The notes under the pieces were generated by a model. That model ran no database searches, was not told the origin of the DNA, and saw only the letters and a program-made list of their open reading frames with translations. Shown piece by piece: positions 18,318 to 26,324 of a stretch of DNA of 64,000 nucleotides. A program made the translations under genes and the position numbers. Origin of the DNA: Phycisphaerales bacterium (GTDB lineage: Bacteria > Planctomycetota > Phycisphaerae > UBA1845 > Fen-1342). Location: assembly GCA_022839625.1 (NCBI GenBank), contig JALHJL010000010.1:26081-90080 (forward strand), written 5' to 3'. Numbering within the stretch: the stretch's first letter is position 1; the number at the start of each line of letters is the position of its first letter.

Positions 18318-18413
18318 TTCACGGTGCGCGATTCATCAGCCCCCCAGGTGCCAGAACGTGAAGCCCAGGCCGCGCGTGTGGAGCCACGCGCGCGCTTGCG
18401 CGGCGCGTTCTGG
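18318..18413. repeat. REP-like hairpin, single-unit copy
   Basis: Starting at the stop codon, TTCACGGTGCGCGATTC is followed by CAGAACGTGAAGCCCAGGC (from 18352) and the inverted arm GCGCTTGCGCGGCGCGTTCTG (split: GCGCTTGCGC, GGCGCGTTCTG) ending at 18412. The arms pair around TGTGGAGCCACG. The layout matches the larger array at 14970-15126, including the shared lead sequence right after the stop. Confidence 0.75.
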
Positions 18414-18472
18414 CCGCGCTGCTGAGTCACCCATGATTACCGCAAGACCACAACACTCTGGAGGAATTGAAG

Positions 18473-20665
18473 ATGCGCCTTAGCACGTTACTCGCCGCCT
18501 GGCTGCTCGTTGTGTCGCCCGCCGCGGCGACCGTCTTCATCAACGAAGTCTTCATCAACCCGCCCGGCAGCGGTGCCGACGACACCCGGGAGTTCATCGA
18601 GCTGCTGGGGACGCCCGGGATGAAGCTGGACGGCTACGCGGTCGCGCTCGTCAACGGTGCGCTGACCAAGTACTACCCGCTGAACAGCATTCCGCCCCGG
18701 CCCGACGCCCAGGAGATCGACGAGTTCTTCAGCCTCGACGGCCTGCAGCTCGGCCCGAACGGCATCCTGGTGCTCGGCATCGGCACCAGCAACTACTACC
18801 CGACGCTGTTGGCCGACTCGAACTTCCAGCGCTGGAACACGCTCTGGAACGGCGGCCTGGACACGCCCGGGAAGCTGAACAACGACGGCAGCAACACGGT
18901 CTTCCTGCTGCGGAATCGGCCCGGCCGAACCCAGGCCAACCCCACTCACCCCGGCGGCCTGCGCTGGGGCAAGGACATCACCCCGGACGACGAGCTGCTG
19001 CGCCCCGTCATCGACCCGCAAACCGGCCTGCCGAGCGACCAATACGGTGACGGCGACCTCGATTGGGGCCAGCCGAATGGGATCGACGGCGGGCTAACGC
19101 TCGACATGGTAGGCAAGAGCACGCTCGCGGACCTGAGCGATGACCTCGAAATAGTCGATGAGGTGAGCTACGAACACGAGCGCGGCTGGGAGTACGACGT
19201 CGACAGCCGGCACGTCGACGCCGGCAGCCTGCACACCGGTCTGCCGCATCGACACGTCCACGCGCTCGACGATCCGCAGGGCTTCAACCCCGATGCCCTC
19301 ACCCGCGTCGACTACCGCACGTCCGGCCCCGGCTGGCCACCCGCCCCCGGCGCCACCGGCGAGCTGCCCAACGGGAATAACTGGCAGGATACCGCGACCG
19401 AACAATGGATCCGCGGCGAATCCGTCGTCGGCACCGGTGGTGCGGGCGGCGCGCCCCAGTTCTTCTACACCAATGCGGCGAACACCAACCCCGACGCCAT
19501 CCAGCCGTATCTGACCAACGTGCCGCTGTGGCTCGACGACGGGGCCGCGCCGGACTACAGCTTCGGCGCCGCTTACACGTATCAAATCATGGCCGGGCGC
19601 GTGAACCCGCTCGCCATCCCGTTCATCCCCGGCGACGCCGACCGCGACGGCGATTGCGACGCGGATGACATCGCGAAGATCGCCAGCGTCTTCGGCGACG
19701 ACGACTGGATCTTCAGCAACGCGTTCGCCGAGGCCCCCGAAGGCGACGGCGGCGACCCCGCCACCCAGGTGCGCCCGTGGGACGTGGATGCCACCGGCGA
19801 CAACGGCATCGAGGCCAGCGACCTCCAGTGGACACTCAACTTCCAGGCCAACACCGACGGCCGCATCGTCGGCCGCCGCTACGACAGCACCGACCCGTCG
19901 ACCACCGGCGTGTACCTGAATCCCAACGCCGGTGTCGCCTGCACGGTCACCGCGTCGGTCCACGTCCCGAGCGGCCATCCGCTCAGTGCCTTGACCGTAA
20001 ACGAGACGGTGGAGATCACCGTGCGCGCCCAGGTCACCGGCGGGGCGAACACCTCCCCGGAGCAGCAGAACGGCGTGATGCAGTTCGTGCACGACATCGG
20101 CCTCTCCGTCGGCGGAGTTGCCGCGGTTGAGGAGGTCGCCGCGCTCGGCGCCTTTGACTTCACCCGCGCGGAGATCATGGTGCCGCAGGGCACCGATGGG
20201 GACGGCGGCATTCAACTCGTCAACGGCTATGCGACCAGCTTCGCCGAGGGCTTGGCCGGCGCGGCCGATCTCTACCGCGTAACGCTTCGCACTCTCGGAA
20301 CCGGCTCGGCCGGCGTGGCGATCGTGCCGACGGCCGCGAGCAAGTTCGCCCTGAGCACCCCGCGCGGTCTGAAAGTCGGCCACACCGACCAGAACGGCAA
20401 CCCCGCAGCGGCCAGCTACCCGGCGCCGCTGACCCTGACGGTCTCGGGGCCGACGATCAAAGTCGGCGACCTGAACTGCGACGGGACCGTAGACTTCGGC
20501 GACATCAATCCGTTCGTGCTGTATCTGTCGAACTTCTCGGCGTGGCAGGCCGCCAATCCCGACTGCCCGCCCGAGAACGGCGACATCAATGGCGACGGCA
20601 CGTATGGGCAGGCTTCGTTCGACGACATCAACCCGTTCGTCGCGCTGCTGAGCTCGGGCGGCTAG
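18473..20665 (+). CDS. Large lamin-tail / dockerin exoprotein
   Basis: A 730-residue secreted protein. The signal peptide ends near VVSPAAA (residues 1-19). A lamin-tail domain follows (VFINEVFINPPGSG ... DTREFIELLG, residues 21-160). A first dockerin-like calcium module sits near residues 383-470 (GDADRDGDCDADDIAKIASV ... DVDATGDNGIEASDLQW). Residues 490-650 resemble a cohesin-like beta-sandwich (EITVRAQVTGG ... LYRVTLRTLGTGSAGVAIV). A second dockerin-like pair ends the protein: GDLNCDGTVDFGDINPFV and GDINGDGTYGQASFDDINPF. The last loop carries a short insertion. ATG 18473 was chosen because GGAGGA lies seven bases upstream; a TTG two codons earlier is also open. The cohesin-like call is tentative. 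Confidence 0.75.
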   Translation: MRLSTLLAAWLLVVSPAAATVFINEVFINPPGSGADDTREFIELLGTPGMKLDGYAVALVNGALTKYYPLNSIPPRPDAQEIDEFFSLDGLQLGPNGILVLGIGTSNYYPTLLADSNFQRWNTLWNGGLDTPGKLNNDGSNTVFLLRNRPGRTQANPTHPGGLRWGKDITPDDELLRPVIDPQTGLPSDQYGDGDLDWGQPNGIDGGLTLDMVGKSTLADLSDDLEIVDEVSYEHERGWEYDVDSRHVDAGSLHTGLPHRHVHALDDPQGFNPDALTRVDYRTSGPGWPPAPGATGELPNGNNWQDTATEQWIRGESVVGTGGAGGAPQFFYTNAANTNPDAIQPYLTNVPLWLDDGAAPDYSFGAAYTYQIMAGRVNPLAIPFIPGDADRDGDCDADDIAKIASVFGDDDWIFSNAFAEAPEGDGGDPATQVRPWDVDATGDNGIEASDLQWTLNFQANTDGRIVGRRYDSTDPSTTGVYLNPNAGVACTVTASVHVPSGHPLSALTVNETVEITVRAQVTGGANTSPEQQNGVMQFVHDIGLSVGGVAAVEEVAALGAFDFTRAEIMVPQGTDGDGGIQLVNGYATSFAEGLAGAADLYRVTLRTLGTGSAGVAIVPTAASKFALSTPRGLKVGHTDQNGNPAAASYPAPLTLTVSGPTIKVGDLNCDGTVDFGDINPFVLYLSNFSAWQAANPDCPPENGDINGDGTYGQASFDDINPFVALLSSGG

Positions 20666-21094
20666 TGCCAGGATAACGTCCGGCGAGAGGCCGGTCACAA
20701 CTCGAACGGGCCATCCCCGAAAGCGGACGGGGATTACTCGCCTGCCCGCTGCGATCGCGCCGCGGTCATCGTCCGGCCCGGGCGACGGCCGCGGCGCGTC
20801 GTCCAAGAGGCGCGCTCCGGCCGAGCCGCGAAGCCCGAGCAGGCGGACACCTGGCCGAGTCTGCTGAATGCGATGGATGTCGTGGATCGTTACCAAGGAC
20901 CAAACTAGACTCTCGGCATGGACGGATTGAACTGCCACCGTCAGTCCGGGTTCTTCGCGGTTCCCAACGCAGCCGCTCTCGTCGAAACCGCCGCTGTGCT
21001 GCGCGGGATCCGACCGGCCCGAAGGCCCTGCAACTCAAACCAACGTCAAGGCAACTAGCGTGCGCGAGGTCGCTCGCCCCGGAAGGAGCCCAGT
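20666..21094. other. Intergenic region without recognised gene
   Basis: These 429 bp lie between the large exoprotein and rnk. No open frame with a ribosome site or known motif was found. A GGAAGGAG site at the very end belongs to rnk. Confidence 0.4.
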
Positions 21095-21505
21095 ATGAAC
21101 GCACGACACATTTACGTGACGGTGAGCGACATGGATCGTCTCGGGCGCATGCTGCTGGCTGCCATCAGCGAAGCGCCCGATCTCGAGCCGCTCCGCGCGC
21201 TGGACCGCGAACTCGACCGTGCCCAGGCGGTCCGGCCGGAGGAAATCCCCCCGGACGTGATTACGATGAACTCGAAGCTGCGCATGACGGACCTGGACAC
21301 CGGCCGACAGCGCGTCGTGACCCTCGTTTACCCCGACAAGGCGAGCGACGATGACTGCGTCTCGATCCTGAGCCCGCTGGGTACGGCACTGCTCGGATAT
21401 CGGGTCGGCGACGAGATTCGGTGGGACACGCCCGCCGGCCAGTTGCACCTGCGAATTGACGAACTGCTCTATCAGCCGGAGGCCGCGGGCGACTTCACTC
21501 GGTGA
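21095..21505 (+). CDS. rnk: Regulator of nucleoside diphosphate kinase (Rnk), GreA/GreB C-terminal family
   Basis: A 136-residue protein with the two-part layout of Rnk. A short N-terminal helical region (residues 1-50) contains YVTVSDMDRLGRMLLAAI. The FKBP-like GreA/GreB C-terminal domain contains DVITMNSKLRMTDLDTG, LVYPDKASDDDCVSILSPLG and ALLGYRVGDEIRWDTPAG. Rnk relatives bind RNA polymerase near the secondary channel and affect transcription. GGAAGGAGCC precedes the ATG. The next gene, topoisomerase VI B, starts 188 bp downstream on the same strand, so a shared transcript is possible but not shown. Confidence 0.88.
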   Translation: MNARHIYVTVSDMDRLGRMLLAAISEAPDLEPLRALDRELDRAQAVRPEEIPPDVITMNSKLRMTDLDTGRQRVVTLVYPDKASDDDCVSILSPLGTALLGYRVGDEIRWDTPAGQLHLRIDELLYQPEAAGDFTR

Positions 21506-21693
21506 GCCGGTCACCGACGGCCGACGCCGAGCGAACCGGCGCGCCGGTTCCGCGCGAGAACAAACGGGGGCCTTCTCCGAGTTGCGCCGGCTGCGCGGCG
21601 GGCCGGCTGGCGCCTCCTGTACACGCCGTGAATCGCCGCTACCATAGGTTGTGTCCTGCGAGAAGAGACACACAAACCAACGTGGAGCCAGGG

Positions 21694-23760
21694 ATGGCCA
21701 CACTGCCCGAAACGACGATGCGCAGAGCGGAAACCCCGAGCTTGTTCGACCAGCCTCGCGGGCGTCCGATCCCCGTTCGAACGGTCAGCCAGCCGGCCTG
21801 GGAGCCTGGCGCGGATGACGAAGAGGACCGCACGCCTGAGTCGCCGGCGCCGAAGGCCAAGCCGGACCCTGTGGCCCAGCCGCCCTCGGGGAGGAAGCCC
21901 AAAGCTGAGCCGCCACCGCCGAAGCCGGCTGTGCCGCATCGTCGGGCGGCGCGGTCGCGGGCCGTGACGGCGGAGACGCTCGCGAGCCAGCAGCGTGACA
22001 TCTCGGTGTCCGAATTCTTCGCCAAGAACCGGCACCTGCTGGGCTTCGACAACAAGCGCAAGGCGTTGCTGACGACGGTGAAGGAGGCGGTCGACAACAG
22101 TCTCGACGCGTGCGAGGAGGCGGGCCTTCTCCCCGAGTTGTGGATCACGATCGATCAGCTCGCGGAGGACCGTTTCCGCGTTACCGTTCGCGACAACGGG
22201 CCCGGTATCGTGAAAGCCCAGATCGCGAACATCTTCGGCAGGCTGTTGTACGGTTCGAAGTTCCACCGCCTCAAGATGGCCCGCGGACAGCAGGGGATCG
22301 GCATCTCCGCCGCCGGCATGTACGGGCTGCTCACCACCGGCAAGAGCGTGCACATCACGTCGCGCACGGGTCCCGGCAAGCGTGCCCATCACATGCAGAT
22401 TCAGATGGACACGGCGAAGAACAAGGCCGACACCATCGTCGATGAAGAGGTGGACGTGGAGTGGGAGCGCGGCACGGAGGTGGTCATCGAGCTGGTCGCG
22501 ACCTATGCCAAGGGCCGCCAGTCCGTTGATGAATACGTCGAGCAGACCGCCATCGCCAACCCGCATGCCCGGATTCACTACGTCTCGCCGACGCCGGAGC
22601 ACCGCGAGTTCCCGCGCGGCACCGCGGAGCTGCCCGCCGAAACGCGCGAAATCAAGCCGCACCCGTACGGCATCGAGCTGGGCGTGCTGATGAAGATGCT
22701 CAAGGACGCCAAACCGCACAAGAAGGGCGAGCGGTCGGTCCGGCTGGCGTCGTTCCTGCAAAACGAGTTCTGCCGCATGAGCGCCCGGACCGCCCAGGAA
22801 ATCTGCGAAGCCGCCAAGCTCAGTCCGACCGCGCGGGCGCACGAGATCGGCACGCACGACGTGGAGCAGCTCTACCACGCGATGCAGAGCGTCAGGATCA
22901 TGGCCCCGCCCACCGACTGCCTGGCACCGATCGGCGTGCGGAACCTGCTCGCCGGCCTGCTCAAAGAGGTGAAAGCCGAGTTCTTCACCGCGACCACGCG
23001 CGATCCCACCGTGTATCGCGGCAATCCCTTCCAGATCGAGATCGGGCTGGCGTACGGGGGCAACCTGCCGGCGGACGAGCCGGGGCGCGTCATCCGCTTC
23101 GCCAACCGCGTGCCCCTGTTGTACCAGCAGTCCTCGTGCGCGGCGTACAAGAGCGTGCTCGACGTGGATTGGCGGAACTACGGCCTGTCGCAGCCGTCCG
23201 GCTCGCTGCCCGTCGGCCCGCTCGTCGTGATGATCCACATGGCCAGCGTGTGGGTGCCGTTCACCAGCGAGAGCAAAGAGGCCATCGCCGACTACGACGA
23301 GATTCGCAAGGAAATGAAGCTCGCCTTGCAGGAGTGCGGCCGCAAGCTCGCGGCGTACATTCGCCGCCGGCGGCGCCAGCGGATGGAGAGCGAGCGGCGG
23401 AACATCTTCGAGCGGTACATTCCCGACGTGGCCGAGGCCCTCGCCAATCTGACCGGCCAGAGCCAGGAGCGCCTGCTGCGTGACCTGCGCGCGATCGCGA
23501 GGCAGCGAACCGCGGTCGCCGACGTCGCACTGGACGAGAACGGCAAGCCGGTCGCCACCGCCGCGGCTTCCGAAGGCCGCTCGGTAGCGCCCGACGCCTC
23601 GTCCGCCGAGGGCACGGACGAGCTCGCCGGCGACGCCAGCACGGTGATCGTGCCCGAAAACGAGGCCGTGGACGTGCCGGAGGGGCTGTTTGAGGAAGAC
23701 GCAAACGGGGAGGCGCAACGGCGGGCGACGGGCGGACGCCGGCGCAGACGGACGCGCTGA
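21694..23760 (+). CDS. top6B: DNA topoisomerase VI subunit B
   Basis: A 688-residue GHKL ATPase. An N-terminal tail of about 95 residues rich in Pro, Lys and Ala precedes the fold. The Bergerat motifs are intact: EAVDNSLDACEEA near 130, DNGPGI near 167 and GQQGIGISAAGMYGLLTTGK near 198. The H2TH and transducer regions follow, with VPFTSESKEAIADYDEI near 522, where Lys528 matches the switch lysine that contacts ATP. The C-terminus is acidic, then ends in an Arg-rich tail. Topoisomerase VI is an A2B2 type IIB enzyme, typical of archaea and plants and rare in bacteria. The cleaving A subunit is not adjacent: the next gene is convergent and unrelated. ATG 21694 is supported by GGAG upstream. Confidence 0.92.
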   Translation: MATLPETTMRRAETPSLFDQPRGRPIPVRTVSQPAWEPGADDEEDRTPESPAPKAKPDPVAQPPSGRKPKAEPPPPKPAVPHRRAARSRAVTAETLASQQRDISVSEFFAKNRHLLGFDNKRKALLTTVKEAVDNSLDACEEAGLLPELWITIDQLAEDRFRVTVRDNGPGIVKAQIANIFGRLLYGSKFHRLKMARGQQGIGISAAGMYGLLTTGKSVHITSRTGPGKRAHHMQIQMDTAKNKADTIVDEEVDVEWERGTEVVIELVATYAKGRQSVDEYVEQTAIANPHARIHYVSPTPEHREFPRGTAELPAETREIKPHPYGIELGVLMKMLKDAKPHKKGERSVRLASFLQNEFCRMSARTAQEICEAAKLSPTARAHEIGTHDVEQLYHAMQSVRIMAPPTDCLAPIGVRNLLAGLLKEVKAEFFTATTRDPTVYRGNPFQIEIGLAYGGNLPADEPGRVIRFANRVPLLYQQSSCAAYKSVLDVDWRNYGLSQPSGSLPVGPLVVMIHMASVWVPFTSESKEAIADYDEIRKEMKLALQECGRKLAAYIRRRRRQRMESERRNIFERYIPDVAEALANLTGQSQERLLRDLRAIARQRTAVADVALDENGKPVATAAASEGRSVAPDASSAEGTDELAGDASTVIVPENEAVDVPEGLFEEDANGEAQRRATGGRRRRRTR

Positions 23761-23849
23761 AACCTGGCGGTCGCCGTGGGAGGTCCGCCGGCGAGCGCTC
23801 GCCGGTCCAGAACCGGTGTCGCTGCGGCGTTCGGGGTGATTGCAGTTAC

Positions 23850-25640
23850 TTACTTGCCGCCCCGCAGCTCGATTAAGCGCAGCTCGCTGGCCTGGTCGGG
23901 GCCGGGGCGTGTGTGAACGGCACCCAGGTGGGACGCGAGTTGCTCGTCCTGGAGCAGCTTCTCGACCAATTCGCGGTTGCCCGCGCGCTCGAAGCCGGCG
24001 CCGATCTCGACCGCGAAGTACCCGGGGCCGCCGGCACGAAGCTGCCGGGCCAGAACGCCGTATTCTTCCGGTTTCTCCGCCCAGGATTCCCAGGCCATGT
24101 TGGCGTAGAACGCGATGCGTTGGGGGCTGCTGCCCGACAGCAGCCGCTTCGACCCCACTTCGGGGTCCAGCGCGACCAGCCAGCGCGCCGCGTCCAGCAG
24201 GAAGCGGTCGTGCCAGCCGGCCCCGCGCAGGGCATACGCTGTGGGCGGGAGGTAGCAGACCGCCAGGAGCGCCGCCGCCGGCCAGTAGAGTCGCACGTCG
24301 GCCAACAGCCGCAGCATCCGCGCGAGCAGCATCGCCGCCAACGGAATCAGCAGCGTGACCGGCACAAGCATGTGCCGCGCGTCCAGATACCGATAGTGGT
24401 GCAGCAGGACGAGCGTCAGCGCGAGATGACCGACGAGGCACGTCGTCCAGCCCGCCAGCTCCGGCGAGAGTAGCCGGCGGCGCAAGCTGAGCAGCGGCAG
24501 AATCGCCAGCAGTGGAACCACTACGCGGCCGGCCCTCAGCAGCTTGTACAGGACGTGCGGCACGAGGCCGTACCAGGGCAGGTCGAGCAACTCGAGCTTG
24601 GCGAGCAGCACCGATGGAATCGGCAGGCCCGCAGCGCCGAAGCCGGCGCGGGCGGCGTGGTCGGCGGGCATCGCCGCACTGTCTGCACCGCGGCAGGTGG
24701 CCGGTATCGACGCGGACGACGTCGCCGACTGCGATGCCCAGCAGTCCGCCGCAAGAGTGTAGCGCCGGACCTCCGTGTCCGGCGAGGATTCCATTCGGCT
24801 CAAAAAACGTCGGACACGCGCCACGGCGGGCAAGCTCGGGTCCGACGCTACAGGCGCGTGGCCCACGGGGACTCCTGCGGCGGACTGCCAGGGCTCCTTC
24901 TTGGGCGAAAGCCTGCCAACGGTGCCCCAATACGGAGCCGCACACGCCAGGAAACCCACCGCGAGTGCCGCGGCGCACGCGGCGAGCTTACGTGCGCCGA
25001 GTTGGCGCCGCGCCGCGGCCAACGCCGCGATTCCGCCCAGCACGGGCAACGCGCCTTCGGGCCGCGTGAGAAACGCCAGCCCGGCCAGCACGCCGCAGCC
25101 CAGCGCCGCGGGCAGGCGGTTCAACCGCACAAGCAGCAGCAACGCACCGAGGTAGAATGCGAGATGGACCTGGTCCGACATGGTGTCGGTCGATAGCCAG
25201 ACGTGCAGGTCGAGCAGGGCGGCCCACGCCATGGCCACCAGCGCCGCCAGGCGCTCATCCAGCGGAAGCTCCAGGCGCCGCACGAGCCGCAGCGTCAGCC
25301 CGCCGACCAGGGCGATCACGGCCATCCCGGCGGCCCAGCTCACCACTTGTCCGCTTCTCTGCCAAGTCCACGGCGTGTCGGCGGCGCCCAGGGCACGGGC
25401 CAGCCGCTGTGCGCCCAGGATCGCAGTGGGATACAGGGGGTGCTGGCGCACGTGCGGGCTGCGCAGATAGTCGAGCCCCTCGGTACCCAGGTCGCGCGCG
25501 TACCAGCAGAACGTCACGCCGTCACGCGAGATCACGGGCAGCAATGCGGCGGTCACGCCGCGCCACGCGCCCGCGACGACGAGCACGGACAGGATCGCCC
25601 AGCGGAACGAACGTCTACTCAGCCTAGCCGCGGGCGACAT
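23850..25640 (-). CDS. Polytopic membrane glycosyltransferase-like protein (GT39/ArnT-type), with internal repeat insertion
   Basis: A 596-residue protein with roughly ten membrane helices. Near the N-terminus, LLPVISRDGVTFCWYARDLG matches the first-loop Asp of lipid-linked-sugar glycosyltransferases (GT-C fold). LRSPHVRQHPLYP follows, then LAFLTRPEGALPVL with the typical RPEG motif. These enzymes move a sugar from a polyprenyl phosphate donor to a protein or lipid acceptor outside the membrane. Residues about 247-310 (PKKEPWQSAAG to AADCWASQ) interrupt the transmembrane region and are encoded by a dispersed nested palindrome. The frame stays open, but activity is uncertain. It is convergent with top6B and lies 18 bp past the response regulator stop. 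Confidence 0.7.
   Translation of the reverse strand: MSPAARLSRRSFRWAILSVLVVAGAWRGVTAALLPVISRDGVTFCWYARDLGTEGLDYLRSPHVRQHPLYPTAILGAQRLARALGAADTPWTWQRSGQVVSWAAGMAVIALVGGLTLRLVRRLELPLDERLAALVAMAWAALLDLHVWLSTDTMSDQVHLAFYLGALLLLVRLNRLPAALGCGVLAGLAFLTRPEGALPVLGGIAALAAARRQLGARKLAACAAALAVGFLACAAPYWGTVGRLSPKKEPWQSAAGVPVGHAPVASDPSLPAVARVRRFLSRMESSPDTEVRRYTLAADCWASQSATSSASIPATCRGADSAAMPADHAARAGFGAAGLPIPSVLLAKLELLDLPWYGLVPHVLYKLLRAGRVVVPLLAILPLLSLRRRLLSPELAGWTTCLVGHLALTLVLLHHYRYLDARHMLVPVTLLIPLAAMLLARMLRLLADVRLYWPAAALLAVCYLPPTAYALRGAGWHDRFLLDAARWLVALDPEVGSKRLLSGSSPQRIAFYANMAWESWAEKPEEYGVLARQLRAGGPGYFAVEIGAGFERAGNRELVEKLLQDEQLASHLGAVHTRPGPDQASELRLIELRGGK
24742..24887. repeat. Nested-palindrome dispersed repeat, copy 2, inside a coding sequence
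   Basis: The outer arms CAGTCCGCCGCA (24742-24753) and TGCGGCGGACTG (24876-24887) are perfect inverted repeats. Inside are GTAGCGCCGGACCT / GGGTCCGACGCTAC and GTGTCCGGCG / CGTCGGACAC, with GAGGATTCCATTCGGCTC in the middle. The same words occur in copy 1 at 15159-15331. This copy lies within the membrane glycosyltransferase gene and leaves its frame open. Confidence 0.85.
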
Positions 25641-25658
25641 CCGGTTCCTCGCAAGAGA

Positions 25659-26324
25659 CTAATCGCCGGGCGCACCGCCCGGGACGGTATCCGGCGCCGG
25701 CGAGGATGATAGGGGCGGAGCCTCGGCGCTGACCAGCCGGACGAGCTCTACCGCCTTGGAAACGCCCATCTTCCGGAGGACCTGCTTGCGATGTGCCTCG
25801 ACGGTCTTGAGGGTCACGCCGATCTCCGCCGCGATGCGCTTGCTGGGCCGGCCGGCTACCACCATGTTCATCACCACGCGCTCGCGGGGCGTCAGCCGCG
25901 CCAAGCGCACGGCCAGGTCCTGCCGTTGTTCGCGCTGCCGCCGCCATTGCTTCTCGACGCCGAGCGCATGGCGTATCCGGGCCAGCAGCACCTGGGGGTC
26001 GACGGGTTTCTCGAGGAAGTCCAGGGCCCCGGCTTTGAGGGCCCGCACGGCCATCGGGATGTCCCCGTGGCCGCTGATGATGATGATCGGAATGGGCAGT
26101 CGCTCGCCCACCAGCTTGGCCTGCAACTCCAGGCCGCTCATGCCGCGCATGCGCACGTCGAGCACGAGGCAGCCGGGCTGCCCGGGCCGGTAGGCCGCCA
26201 GGAATTCGTCGGCGGAGCGAAACACGGCGGCCCGCAGCCCTTCCGACTCCAGCAGCGACTGGAGGGCATCGCACACGGCTTCGTCGTCGTCCACGACGTA
26301 CACGGTCCGGTCATCGTCCTGCAT
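25659..26324 (-). CDS. FixJ-type response regulator
   Basis: A 221-residue two-domain regulator. The receiver domain (residues 7-118) has the acidic pair in VVDDDEAV, the phosphoacceptor Asp56 in LVLDVRM, Ser84 and Lys106 (FLEKP). The LuxR-type helix-turn-helix (about 140-200) reads LTPRERVVMNMVVAGRPSKR and then IAAEIGVTLKTVEAHRKQVL. The switch helix and QGDIPMAV-like loop (GHGDIPMAVRALKAGALDF) are characteristic of the FixJ/NarL-like FixJ branch. It is encoded just after the PAS kinase, overlapping its stop by 14 bp, so the two almost certainly form a pair. ATG 26324 has GGAGGTCGGGG upstream. Target genes are unknown. Confidence 0.9.
   Translation of the reverse strand: MQDDDRTVYVVDDDEAVCDALQSLLESEGLRAAVFRSADEFLAAYRPGQPGCLVLDVRMRGMSGLELQAKLVGERLPIPIIIISGHGDIPMAVRALKAGALDFLEKPVDPQVLLARIRHALGVEKQWRRQREQRQDLAVRLARLTPRERVVMNMVVAGRPSKRIAAEIGVTLKTVEAHRKQVLRKMGVSKAVELVRLVSAEAPPLSSSPAPDTVPGGAPGD

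Noticed and set aside
21511..24978. Very long minus-strand open frame (1155 codons)
   Set aside because: It is antisense to topoisomerase VI B, whose motifs are unmistakable. The translation is His/Arg/Gly-rich with no domain, a common artefact of GC-rich DNA.
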